Positions 1 to 7,858 of a DNA stretch of 18,965 nt are shown in pieces. Both the position numbers and the translations under genes were made by a program. The DNA lies in the NCBI GenBank assembly GCA_002323775.1, contig DCPV01000208.1:5467-24431 (forward strand), in the 5' to 3' direction. The stretch is from Firmicutes bacterium UBA1535. Lineage in GTDB: Bacteria > Bacillota > Clostridia > Tissierellales > Sedimentibacteraceae. Under the pieces are notes generated by a model. It searched no databases and was not told the DNA's origin. It saw only the letters and a program-made list of their open reading frames with translations. Within the stretch, counting starts at the first letter, position 1; every line of letters starts with the position of its first letter.

Positions 1-29
1 ATCAGAGCTGTGAATATAACAGCTCTGAT
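1..29 (-). terminator. Perfect hairpin downstream of recX, possible terminator
   Basis: An 11-bp perfect inverted repeat (ATCAGAGCTGT / ACAGCTCTGAT, arms at 1-11 and 19-29) encloses a 7-base loop. It lies 42 bases beyond the recX stop codon, where a terminator for that minus-strand gene would be expected. The tract that would carry the minus-strand U-run is outside the window, so termination cannot be confirmed. The plus-strand side is AT-rich but has no clean T-run. Confidence 0.55.
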
Positions 30-71
30 ATATTTATTAATAATATTATTTGATGTTGTTAATAAATTAGA

Positions 72-695
72 TTATAACTCAAGCTGTGAAAATACTTTTC
101 TGATAGTATCGTAAGAAAATCCCTTTGTTATTAGATGGTTTGACAATTTTGCCTTAATTTTATACTTATCGCTTTCTTTTATGGAAGATAATTTTTTCTG
201 TGCTAATGCTAGAGCATTTTCAAACTCCAAATCATTATCAATTTTGACTATTTCCTTGGAAATAATTTCTTTGTCGACACCCTTAGCATATAATTTCGAC
301 TTAATTTTATTTACGCCATATTTAGAGAACTTTGTTTTGTCATTTATGTATCTTTCGCAGTAAGCTTCATCATTTATATAGTTGTATTCTTCAAGCTTAT
401 CTATAGCACTGTTTATAATTTCCTCATCAAAACCCTTGTCTTTTAGTTTGCTGATTATTTCATTTTTAGTCCTGTCTTTTTTAGCTAATAAATACATAGC
501 ATAATTTGAAGCCTTGTCCTTTTCCTCAGCCTTAAGGATGGTTTCAATAAAAGATTCATCTAATTCCATGTCCGTTTTTAATTTATATTTGTAGCATATA
601 GAAGCATCCAAGCCAAAAGCAAATCTGTTATTTAAAAAAATGTTAAATCTATTCTCGCTATTTTTCTGCTGTTCAATTAATGTTATTTTGAGCAT
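72..695 (-). CDS. recX: Regulatory protein RecX
   Basis: RecX binds RecA filaments and modulates recombination and the SOS response in the cytoplasm. The 207-residue product fits the RecX family, which is built from three-helix repeats. The conserved region includes YLLAKKDRTKNEI (about residues 68-80), KGFDEEIINSAIDKLEEYNYINDEAY and then KYGVNKIKSKLYAKGVDKEII, the usual RecX succession of 'L..R..S..EL..KL..KG' modules. The ATG at 693-695 is preceded by an AAAGG-type ribosome binding site at a long distance (709-713). A good sigma-A-like promoter lies just upstream. The gene is monocistronic in this window and divergent from the adaptor/ABC operon, with no obvious functional link to it. Confidence 0.9.
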   Translation of the reverse strand: MLKITLIEQQKNSENRFNIFLNNRFAFGLDASICYKYKLKTDMELDESFIETILKAEEKDKASNYAMYLLAKKDRTKNEIISKLKDKGFDEEIINSAIDKLEEYNYINDEAYCERYINDKTKFSKYGVNKIKSKLYAKGVDKEIISKEIVKIDNDLEFENALALAQKKLSSIKESDKYKIKAKLSNHLITKGFSYDTIRKVFSQLEL

Positions 696-734
696 TTTTA
701 TAATAAGCCTTTCTTATAAGTGTAAATTACATTA

Positions 735-763
735 ATAATATCAACATATTTTGTTTTTGGCAA
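735..763 (-). promoter_or_regulatory. Candidate sigma-A promoter of recX
   Basis: Read on the minus strand, TTGCCA (758-763) is followed by a 17-base spacer and TATTAT (735-740). Each hexamer is one mismatch from consensus. The -10 element ends 40 bases before the recX start codon. I saw no LexA/SOS-box-like palindrome next to it. Confidence 0.6.
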
Positions 764-788
764 CAAAAAATTTCTAATAAAATTTTCA

Positions 789-817
789 TTGACATTCATA
801 CGAATTTAGTGTACTAT
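789..817 (+). promoter_or_regulatory. Candidate sigma-A promoter of the adaptor/ABC/SLH operon
   Basis: A consensus TTGACA (789-794) is followed by a 17-base spacer and TACTAT (812-817, 4 of 6 matches). Initiation would fall near 824 and give an untranslated leader of about 175 bases, long enough to carry control elements. A second TATAAT-like sequence near 875 lacks a convincing -35 hexamer. Confidence 0.5.
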
Positions 818-903
818 TTTACTATAGTTCTAATACATCAAGATATCTTCATAAAATCGTAATAAATTTAATCTTATAATTTAAGTATAGATTAAGATAA
901 TGT

Positions 904-964
904 ATTTATTCTTAGAAATAAATGATAATGAAATGTGTTTCTAGTGCATGTATAGAGAATGCAC
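904..964 (+). promoter_or_regulatory. Two dyads in the operon leader
   Basis: The leader of the plus-strand operon holds two inverted repeats. The first is ATTTATT (904-910) with AATAAAT (917-923). The second is GTGCAT (944-949) with ATGCAC (959-964), which ends 23 bases before the AGGAGG ribosome binding site at 988-993. Either could be an operator or an RNA hairpin affecting translation. No known riboswitch fold was recognised. The rest of the 696-1000 interval holds only the divergent promoter candidates. Confidence 0.35.
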
Positions 965-1000
965 ATGGCATAATTTAAAATTCAAATAGGAGGAAAATAA

Positions 1001-2764
1001 GTGGAACAAGAAAAGTTAATTCCAACGAAGAAAAAACCAAAAAAGAAAATTAAAAAATTTGTAGTTATAGGTGTAGTTTTAATAGTACTTGCACTCATTG
1101 TTAATTTTGTTATGAACAGAGCAAGAAGGGCTAGTAATACAATGGGTGGCGCTGATTATTTGTTTGAAAAAGTTTCTAAGCATGATATTAATGTTAATTT
1201 GACAGGAAGTGGTACCCTAAAGCCTGCTAACTCTTATGTGGTGACAGCTCTTATATCAGGCGAGATAATGAGTGCTGCGTTTGAAGAAGGAGATATAATA
1301 GATAAAGACACAGTTTTGTATGAGGTTAATAGCTCAGATGCCAAAACAAGTCTTGAAAGGGCAGAATTAAAACTTTCACAGGCACAGAAAGACTACAATA
1401 GATTGCTTGACAGCGTGAATGATTTAAACATTAAAGCTGATAAAAGCGGAACTCTTGTAAGCATGATGGTAAAAAAAGGGGATAAGGTTCAAGCAGGACA
1501 AAGCTTAGCTTCTATAATAGACAGCAGTACAATGAAAATAGATTTGTATTTTAATTCAGATGACGCTGATAATTTTTATATTGGTCAAAAAGCAAATTTG
1601 ACAATCGAGGGAAGCTATGAAACTATACAGGGAAAAGTTTCAGAAATAAAGAACGTTGAAGAACAATTAAATGGCTATAAGATAGTAAAAAAAGTAAGTA
1701 TAGAGGTAAAAAATCCTGGGGCTCTTTCTCCGAGTGACAAGGCAACAGCGATTATAGATGATATAGCCTGTGTTGAGAGTGCAAATTTTGCATATAAATC
1801 TGAAACAAATATTAAGGCTAATGCTGCTGGCGAGATAAAGTCAATTGCAGTCAAGGAGGGGGATTTTATTTCTGAAAATCAACTTATAGCTGTAATTGAA
1901 AGTACACAAGTTCAAGATAATATAGAAAATAGCCAAATAAATTTAAGAGATATGGAGCTTTCTCTTGAAAATCAGTATAAAAATTTAGATCAATACATAG
2001 TAAAATCTCCAATATCAGGAACTATAATTGAAAAAAATTATAAGCTGGGGGATAAGCTTGAGCCAGGGAAAAACCTATGTACAATTTTTGACCTGTCTTA
2101 TTTGACTATGACCTTAAACGTTGATGAACTTGACATATCGCAAATTTCAGTCGGTCAAAATGTTAAGATAAGCGCTGAAGCTTTGCCAAACAAGAATTAT
2201 GAGGGAAAGGTTACAAAAATTAGTATAAACGGTATTACTGCAAACGGTGTAACAGTTTATCCTGTAACCATAAGAATTGATAAAACCGAGGGACTTCTGC
2301 CGGGGATGAACGTTGATGCAAGTATTCAAGTAGTGGATAAAAAGGATGTTCTTTCAGTTCCTATAGCAGCAGTTGCAAGAGGCAATAGAGTTCTTGTTAA
2401 AAAGCAAGGCTCAACTAATCAAGACAATCCAGCTGCTAAAAATGGCTCAAATAACAATGGAAATAACCAAACTAATCCAATGAATAAAGATAATTCTGTG
2501 AAAATTACAGAAAATTCAAAGGACTCAAAAGCTTTAAATAATTCAAACCTTAGTCCAGTTGAAGGATATGAATATGTGCAGGTAGAGGTTGGAATTAGTA
2601 ATGATGATTATATAGAAATTATTTCGGGATTAAATGAGGGTGACGAGATAGCAATTCCTGCTGCAAGGTCTTCTAATCCAATGGATGCTATTTTCATGGG
2701 ACCACGTGGTAATCAGCCACAAGTAACCTACACAGAATATAGAGATGGGGACATAGTACGATGA
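1001..2764 (+). CDS. MacA/HlyD-like adaptor, apparently duplicated
   Basis: Adaptor (membrane fusion) protein expected to work with the ABC ATPase and permease encoded next. The start is GTG, set by AGGAGG at 988-993. A lysine-rich cytoplasmic tip (residues 9-19) precedes one membrane anchor (about 20-38), so most of the 587 residues are extracytoplasmic. There appear to be two successive adaptor modules. Lipoyl-like half-motifs lie near 80-110 and 145-175, and again near 268-300 and 331-365. Each pair is separated by a short coiled coil (about 112-137 and 303-330) and followed by a beta-barrel region. A single-module adaptor is usually about 350-450 residues. An Asn/Ser-rich, probably disordered stretch (about 468-518) interrupts the C-terminal domain. 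The stop overlaps the next start (ATGA), indicating translational coupling. Substrate unknown. Confidence 0.85.
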   Translation: MEQEKLIPTKKKPKKKIKKFVVIGVVLIVLALIVNFVMNRARRASNTMGGADYLFEKVSKHDINVNLTGSGTLKPANSYVVTALISGEIMSAAFEEGDIIDKDTVLYEVNSSDAKTSLERAELKLSQAQKDYNRLLDSVNDLNIKADKSGTLVSMMVKKGDKVQAGQSLASIIDSSTMKIDLYFNSDDADNFYIGQKANLTIEGSYETIQGKVSEIKNVEEQLNGYKIVKKVSIEVKNPGALSPSDKATAIIDDIACVESANFAYKSETNIKANAAGEIKSIAVKEGDFISENQLIAVIESTQVQDNIENSQINLRDMELSLENQYKNLDQYIVKSPISGTIIEKNYKLGDKLEPGKNLCTIFDLSYLTMTLNVDELDISQISVGQNVKISAEALPNKNYEGKVTKISINGITANGVTVYPVTIRIDKTEGLLPGMNVDASIQVVDKKDVLSVPIAAVARGNRVLVKKQGSTNQDNPAAKNGSNNNGNNQTNPMNKDNSVKITENSKDSKALNNSNLSPVEGYEYVQVEVGISNDDYIEIISGLNEGDEIAIPAARSSNPMDAIFMGPRGNQPQVTYTEYRDGDIVR

Positions 2765-3552
2765 CAGCACTTATAGAATTTAAAAATCTATATAAAATAT
2801 TTCAATCAGGTGATGAGGTAGTAAGAGCTGTCGACGGTATCTCAATGAAAATTAATAAAGGTGAATTTGTTGCAATCGTAGGGCAGTCCGGCTCTGGAAA
2901 ATCAACTTGTATGAATATTATAGGCTGCTTGGATGTGCCTACATCGGGTGAATATTTTCTTGAAGGACAGGATGTAGGTCAAATGAATGATAACAAATTG
3001 GCTGAAATTCGAAACAGAAAGCTTGGCTTTATATTTCAGCAGTACAATCTTTTGTCCAAGATAAATGTCTTGGAGAATGTTGAATTATCATTGATGTATG
3101 CAGGAGTGGGCAGGAAAGAGAGAGAGGAAAGAGCAAGAAAGGCCTTAGATAAGGTTGGACTTTCAGATAAGCTTAAAAATTTTCCTCACCAGTTATCCGG
3201 AGGACAGCAGCAGCGTGTTTCTGTGGCGAGAGCCTTAGCCGGAGAGCCAGCAGTTATACTTGCAGATGAGCCTACAGGAGCTTTGGACTCAAAAACTGGA
3301 AAAGAAGTGCTAAAGCTTTTAAAAACCTTGAATCAAGATGGCAATACTATAGTTTTGATAACTCATGATAATTCTATAGCAAAGCAGGCACAGAGGATAA
3401 TAAGACTGGCTGACGGAAAAATTATGTATGATGGACCTTCAAATGGAAAGGACGCAATAATAACCACCGAAGATTTAGAAGATGATATCCAAATTATTCC
3501 AGATGTAAACACTGATGAAAATAGTACCAATAAAAACGCAGAGGAGGCATAA
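2761..3552 (+). CDS. MacB-type ABC transporter ATP-binding protein
   Basis: Cytoplasmic ATPase of a MacB/LolD-like ABC system, expected to energise the adjacent FtsX-type permease. All nucleotide-binding motifs are present: Walker A GQSGSGKST (residues 41-49), Q-loop around FQQYN (92-96), signature LSGGQQQR (145-152), Walker B ILADEPTGALDS (166-177) and H-loop THD (201-203). At 263 residues it is slightly longer than the roughly 225-residue core; the extra acidic, Asn-rich tail after about 225 has no recognised function. The ATG overlaps the adaptor stop by four bases. The ribosome binding site for the permease gene lies inside this gene's last codons (GAGGAGG), so the three transporter genes are probably translated as a unit. 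Confidence 0.93.
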   Translation: MTALIEFKNLYKIFQSGDEVVRAVDGISMKINKGEFVAIVGQSGSGKSTCMNIIGCLDVPTSGEYFLEGQDVGQMNDNKLAEIRNRKLGFIFQQYNLLSKINVLENVELSLMYAGVGRKEREERARKALDKVGLSDKLKNFPHQLSGGQQQRVSVARALAGEPAVILADEPTGALDSKTGKEVLKLLKTLNQDGNTIVLITHDNSIAKQAQRIIRLADGKIMYDGPSNGKDAIITTEDLEDDIQIIPDVNTDENSTNKNAEEA

Positions 3553-3557
3553 GGTAT

Positions 3558-4757
3558 ATGGGCTTTATACAATCATTTAGACTTGCTGTAAAAAGCATCA
3601 TGGCAAGTAAGATGCGTTCCTTGCTAACCATGCTGGGTATAATCATAGGCGTTGGAGCGGTTATATTAATTGTTGGTCTAGGAAATGGTATGGAAATATA
3701 TATGAAACAAAGCTTTGCCAGCATGGGTACAAATATCTTGAATGTAAATGTATTCGGACGAGGAAGCTCAAGAAGCATAGATGTTGAAGATATGTATGCC
3801 TTTGTTGAGGAAAATAAAAATTACTTTGAGGCTGTTTCACCAACTATAACGGCAAATACAAAGATTAAGATAGGCAATGAGTCTTTGTCAAGAACGTCAC
3901 TAATGGGAATTGGCGAAGATTATATGAACATGAAGAAATTAAAATTGGAGTCTGGAAGATATATTCAATATGTAGATGTTCTTAAAAGAAACAAGGTTTG
4001 TGTTGTCGGACCTCATATAAGCAATACATATTTTATGGGTGATGCACTTGGAAAGACAATAAAAATTAATGGAGATACCTATAAAATTGTAGGAGTTTTA
4101 GCAAAGGATAAGGACGAGGAAAATGAAGAAGGCAGCAGCGGCGATACAGTGCATATAGCGTATACAAATGCAGCTAAAATGTCATTTATGGGGACAATTA
4201 CATCATATTCCTTCTCGGTATTTTCTGAGGAAGATATACCAACATCTAAAAAGCTTCTTAATGACATGTTTTTTGATATATTTAAGAACGAAAATCTGTA
4301 TTCAATTATAAGTATGTCTGAAATTTTGGACACGATGAGTACTATGCTAAATGTTATGGTAACAATTTTGGCCTCTATAGCGGCGATATCCTTAGTTGTA
4401 GGAGGAATAGGCATAATGAATATAATGCTTGTTTCGGTGTCGGAGAGAACGAGAGAGATAGGTATTAGAAAGGCTTTAGGAGCTAAGCAAAGACATATAA
4501 TGCAGCAATTTGTAATAGAGGCAGCGACTACAAGTGCCATTGGAGGAGTTGTGGGAATTATGTTTGGATACTTTTTATCCTTTATAGCTACAAAGATTGT
4601 AGTTATAGCTCTTAAAACAGATATGGCAGTTACACCATCTGTTTCTGCTGTAATTGGAGCATTTACCATATCAGTTGCCATAGGAATTTTATTCGGATAT
4701 CTGCCTGCTAAAAAGGCTGCAAAATTGAATCCGATTGACGCTCTTCACAGAGAATAA
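3558..4757 (+). CDS. MacB/FtsX-family ABC transporter permease
   Basis: Membrane subunit of the transporter (399 residues). The N-terminus has the family's arginine-containing amphipathic start, then a first membrane helix (about 22-42, ending GVGAVILIVGLGNG). A large extracytoplasmic MacB-type periplasmic core domain spans about 45-265. Three C-terminal helices follow (about 270-300, 330-360 and 370-390). The FtsX-family sequence SERTREIGIRKALGA, which faces the ATPase, lies after the second helix, and the C-terminus ends in PAKKAAKLNPIDALHRE as in MacB proteins. It begins five bases after the ATPase gene. MacB-like systems act as mechanotransmitters that export peptides, drugs or signals rather than moving substrate through the membrane domain. 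The substrate here is unknown. Confidence 0.92.
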   Translation: MGFIQSFRLAVKSIMASKMRSLLTMLGIIIGVGAVILIVGLGNGMEIYMKQSFASMGTNILNVNVFGRGSSRSIDVEDMYAFVEENKNYFEAVSPTITANTKIKIGNESLSRTSLMGIGEDYMNMKKLKLESGRYIQYVDVLKRNKVCVVGPHISNTYFMGDALGKTIKINGDTYKIVGVLAKDKDEENEEGSSGDTVHIAYTNAAKMSFMGTITSYSFSVFSEEDIPTSKKLLNDMFFDIFKNENLYSIISMSEILDTMSTMLNVMVTILASIAAISLVVGGIGIMNIMLVSVSERTREIGIRKALGAKQRHIMQQFVIEAATTSAIGGVVGIMFGYFLSFIATKIVVIALKTDMAVTPSVSAVIGAFTISVAIGILFGYLPAKKAAKLNPIDALHRE

Positions 4758-4790
4758 AGTTTGAGAAAAAGAGGAGGAATACAAATAAAA

Positions 4791-6626
4791 ATGAAAATAA
4801 TAAAGCGAATTACGATATTTTGTTTAATATTAGCTGTATCGATACAGTCAATAGCATTTGCAGATACGAATAATCAACAGTTAGTAGAAAATACAATCAA
4901 AATATTAGGTATCATGACTGGTGACGAAAAGGGCAATATGAATTTAGAGCAGAATGTAAGCAGAGAGCAATTTGCCAAAATGGTAATCATGTCATCAAAT
5001 TACAAAAATAGCGTTGATAAAGACTCTATTTATTCTGTTTTTAAAGATGTAAAGCGAGATAGATGGTCAGCTCCTTTTGTAAAGCTTGCAGTAGATATGA
5101 AATTATTTACTGGATATATTGACGGCACTTTTAAGCCGGAAAATAAAATTAGCTTAGAGGAAGCAGCTACTGTAGCACTTAGACTTTTGGGATATGAAAA
5201 TTCTGATTTTAATGGTACATATCCAACATCACAATTATCAAAGTATAAATCATTAGGCTTAGATAAAAATATTGATAAGGTTAAGGGGCAATATCTTTCA
5301 AGAAAGGATTGTTTGAATTTATTCTACAATCTTATGAATACCAAAACAAAAAATGGACTTGTTTATGCAGCCAGTTTAGGATATGCCTTAAGCTCAAATG
5401 GAGAGATAGACTATAGTGCCTTGTTAAACAAAGAGCTTTCACAAGCATATGTAGTGTCAAATAATAATTTAAACAGCATCTTACCCTTTTCTCTGTCAGA
5501 TGCAATTGTGTATAGAGACGGTATTGCTTCTAACGTATCTGATATAAGCAACTATGATGTAATATATTACAATCAAAATCTAAAAACAATATGGGCATAC
5601 TCTAAAAAAATAGTAGGAACATATACAAGTGCTATGCCAAATACTTCAGCACCATCCACAGTAACAGTTGCAGGCAATAATTACAATTTATCGTCTTCTA
5701 TTTCAACGCATAAGATGTCCGCAACAGGTGAGTTTTCAATAGGAGACACAGTTGTCCTGCTGCTTGGAATGAATGGAGATGTTGTGGATGTCGTACCTGC
5801 TGCTAAAATTGAAAGCAGCAGTGCCGGAGTTGTTATATCTGTAAATAAAATTGTAACAGACAAAGGAGCTTTAAAAAATGAAATTTTAGTTGCATATACT
5901 GACGGAACAACTGGAAAGCATGAATATTTAGGCTCTATAAGTGTAGGAACTGTGGTATCTGTAGAATACAGAGATGGAAATATTAAGATAAGCAGAGTAG
6001 CTGATAAGAATATTAATTTGTCTGATTATAAATTAGCTGAAAATGCTAAAATTTTGGATGTGAACCAATACGGAGAATATAGCATTATATACCCATCAAG
6101 ATTAAGCAATATATCTCTTAGTGGAAGTGATATAAAATATTATAGTTTAAATACATCAGGTCATATTGACAAGCTAATATTAGACAATGTTACAGGTGAT
6201 TTAGGGAAATATGGTATCGTGACAGCTTCTGAGGAGATAGATAAAATTGAAAATAACAATATGATTCTTCAAGGTTTTTATCAGTATATTATCAATGGAA
6301 AATCTATGTCACTAAATACTCAAAGCAGTATTTTCAATATTAATGCAGGTCCTGCAATATTTAGCTATGAAAACGGTCAGATAGCAGGAATTAGAAACTT
6401 ATCAGGCGATAATATAAGCTCAATTGCTCAAACCTTTGTACTTAGCGGAAATCAAAAATATATGCTGGCTGAGGATGTACAAGTATATTTACAAGCAGAT
6501 GGAAATTATCATCTGACAGAATTATCATCTGTTTCAAACCTTGAAAAATACAACTTGAAAGCATATGTAGACAGTGGATATAAAGCGGGTAAAAGAGTTA
6601 GAATTATAATCGCTACAAATAAATGA
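4791..6626 (+). CDS. Secreted SLH-domain protein
   Basis: The frame is open from a TTG at 4761, but the ATG at 4791 is preferred: AGGAGG at 4772-4777 precedes it, and translation from there begins with a clean signal peptide (MKIIKRITIFCLILAVSIQS, cleavage predicted after AFA at residue 24). The mature part of the 611-residue protein starts with three S-layer-homology repeats (about 33-70, 82-134 and 148-185). The second is the clearest, with DRWSAPFVKLAVDMKLFTGY and DGTFKPENKISLEEAATVA. SLH repeats bind pyruvylated wall polymer, so the protein should sit in the cell wall. The remaining 420 residues are beta-rich and match nothing I recognise. The gene follows the permease stop within 34 bases with no terminator between, so it probably belongs to the transporter operon. 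A role as export partner, extracellular extension or substrate of the transporter is inference. Confidence 0.88.
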   Translation: MKIIKRITIFCLILAVSIQSIAFADTNNQQLVENTIKILGIMTGDEKGNMNLEQNVSREQFAKMVIMSSNYKNSVDKDSIYSVFKDVKRDRWSAPFVKLAVDMKLFTGYIDGTFKPENKISLEEAATVALRLLGYENSDFNGTYPTSQLSKYKSLGLDKNIDKVKGQYLSRKDCLNLFYNLMNTKTKNGLVYAASLGYALSSNGEIDYSALLNKELSQAYVVSNNNLNSILPFSLSDAIVYRDGIASNVSDISNYDVIYYNQNLKTIWAYSKKIVGTYTSAMPNTSAPSTVTVAGNNYNLSSSISTHKMSATGEFSIGDTVVLLLGMNGDVVDVVPAAKIESSSAGVVISVNKIVTDKGALKNEILVAYTDGTTGKHEYLGSISVGTVVSVEYRDGNIKISRVADKNINLSDYKLAENAKILDVNQYGEYSIIYPSRLSNISLSGSDIKYYSLNTSGHIDKLILDNVTGDLGKYGIVTASEEIDKIENNNMILQGFYQYIINGKSMSLNTQSSIFNINAGPAIFSYENGQIAGIRNLSGDNISSIAQTFVLSGNQKYMLAEDVQVYLQADGNYHLTELSSVSNLEKYNLKAYVDSGYKAGKRVRIIIATNK

Positions 6627-6673
6627 TAAATATAGGTGCAGTTTGACGTCTCAAGCGTCTAATTGCTATAACA

Positions 6674-6708
6674 AAAGAGACAAAGGAGAATTTCTCCGAT
6701 GTCTCTTT
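6674..6708. terminator. Bidirectional rho-independent terminator between convergent genes
   Basis: Arms AAAGAGACA (6674-6682) and TGTCTCTTT (6700-6708) plus inner arms GGAGA / TCTCC form a stem with a 2x2 internal mismatch and a 3-base loop. On the minus strand the stem is followed by TTTTGTT, a fair U-tract; on the plus strand only by TTTAT. The hairpin overlaps the stop codon of the minus-strand chimeric ORF and lies 48 bases after the SLH gene, so it can serve both. It was probably the original terminator of the mocR gene. Confidence 0.7.
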
Positions 6709-7858
6709 ATACTATTGACAAAAACAATTTATCAATAAAGCTATACAAGTCACTATCGACAATACCGCTATAATTAAAGGAAAGTAATATCTTATTTGGA
6801 CTATGGTTAATTATTTCAATCAAGATATTATTTTTTTTGCAATCATTATACACATTTTGAGCAGACTTGCTGGTAAGCACTTCTAAAACCAAATGAAATC
6901 CAGAATCTGAATTGATAATTTTAATTTTATCGCTGTAATTCTTGTTTATATAGCTTGTTATAGAAGTGTTTTTCTTTTTATATATTCTTCTGATTCTACG
7001 CAGATGTCTATTCATATGACCCTCTTTCATGAATAGTGAAAGAACAATCTGGTCAATTTTAGATGTAGACTGAGTATATTTATCCTTAATTTTCTGATAG
7101 CTTGCAATCAGCTTCTTAGGTATTATCATATAGCTAATTCTAAGTGATGGAAGCAAGGTTTTTGAAAAAGCTCCCAGATAGATTACACAGTCGTTGTTAT
7201 CCAAGCCCTGCAAGCATGGTATAGGCATTCCGTCATATCTTATAATTCCATCATAATCATCCTCTATTATAAGTCCATTTACACTATAAGCCCAGTTCAA
7301 CAGCTCAAGTCTTTTGTTTATAGGCATTATTTTAGCATAGCTGCCTATGCTCTTTAAAAGCCCTACGATTTCATTCTCTATGCGATTGAATGTACTTCTT
7401 GCTTGACTAATATCAGCCGCTTTTATAGATACTGTTATGTATTTTTCTTTTTCAGTATCATTTCTACCAAGCTTAGTCTGTGCAATAAGATTATCGTTCC
7501 ATTCCTTTCTATACTTATCTAAATCATCGTTTTTATATTTAGAGAGTATCTTATTTTCAAAGTCTTTTTTATCAATAATTTTATTATTTATTGTTACTTG
7601 AACATTAATAGAAGAATTAAAGTAATTAAGCAGATTACAATATTTTGTAAACATGCTTAATTGTTCTTCATCTTTTGCAGAATTGTAATTGACATCTGTA
7701 AATTGTAATGTCTTAGAAAACTCATTTTTTCTTGTCTCAATTATCCCGTCATCAAACACTGATGTTATAGGAATAGTTTTTTGAGCGGTATTCGGTCTAG
7801 GTTTGTTTAATTTATTTTTAGTTAATATCTTATCAAAAACTTTGACTTTTGTTTTCAT
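6707..7858 (-). CDS. In-frame VirB4 N-terminus / MocR aminotransferase C-half chimera
   Basis: An intact 383-residue ORF built from two unrelated families. Residues 1 to about 180 resemble the N-terminal domain of VirB4/TcpF-type conjugation proteins of Gram-positive elements (for example IPITSVFDDGIIETRKNEF near 29-47 and EKEKYITVSIKAADI near 136-150). The ATPase domain with its Walker motifs is absent. From about residue 178 the sequence is the C-terminal part of a MocR/PdxR-type fold-I aminotransferase: MPINKRLELLNWA, IIEDDYDGIIRYDG (197-210) and GAFSKTLLPSLRISY (229-243), where K233 is the expected PLP lysine. The DNA-binding domain and N-terminal half of the aminotransferase are missing. 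Its ATG overlaps the PrgI-family stop (ATGA), as an authentic virB4 would. Neither parental activity is likely to survive. A breakpoint formed by deletion is the best explanation; misassembly cannot be excluded. Confidence 0.85.
   Translation of the reverse strand: MKTKVKVFDKILTKNKLNKPRPNTAQKTIPITSVFDDGIIETRKNEFSKTLQFTDVNYNSAKDEEQLSMFTKYCNLLNYFNSSINVQVTINNKIIDKKDFENKILSKYKNDDLDKYRKEWNDNLIAQTKLGRNDTEKEKYITVSIKAADISQARSTFNRIENEIVGLLKSIGSYAKIMPINKRLELLNWAYSVNGLIIEDDYDGIIRYDGMPIPCLQGLDNNDCVIYLGAFSKTLLPSLRISYMIIPKKLIASYQKIKDKYTQSTSKIDQIVLSLFMKEGHMNRHLRRIRRIYKKKNTSITSYINKNYSDKIKIINSDSGFHLVLEVLTSKSAQNVYNDCKKNNILIEIINHSPNKILLSFNYSGIVDSDLYSFIDKLFLSIV
7298..7330 (-). other. Probable recombination breakpoint: element virB4 to chromosomal mocR
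   Basis: This is the part of the chimeric ORF (residues about 177-187, IMPINKRLELL) where sequence fitting the VirB4 N-domain passes into sequence fitting the MocR aminotransferase. VirB4 proteins tend to carry an '..RLELL' motif at this point, and MocR proteins carry '(M)P...RR..LL.WA', so a short stretch is compatible with both and the exact join cannot be fixed by eye. It marks the left limit of element-derived DNA in the window. No integrase gene, tRNA gene or obvious att repeat is nearby. Confidence 0.65.

Noticed and set aside
4079..4681. A 200-codon open frame antisense to the permease gene
   Set aside because: It is low-complexity, Ile/Thr-rich translation of the complement of a clearly conserved permease, with no ribosome binding site; a shadow frame.
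4761..4790. Starting the SLH protein at the TTG at 4761
   Set aside because: It would put ten extra residues before the signal peptide and leave the AGGAGG at 4772 inside the gene; the ATG at 4791 explains both.
7298..7330. A site-specific attachment site at the left edge of the element
   Set aside because: The join cuts through two coding sequences, with no tRNA gene, integrase or terminal repeat nearby, so a deletion scar fits better than an integration site.
6707..7858. The idea that the chimeric ORF is a functional aminotransferase
   Set aside because: The fold-I N-terminal half, which contributes to the PLP and substrate site, is replaced by VirB4 sequence, so normal catalysis is very unlikely.
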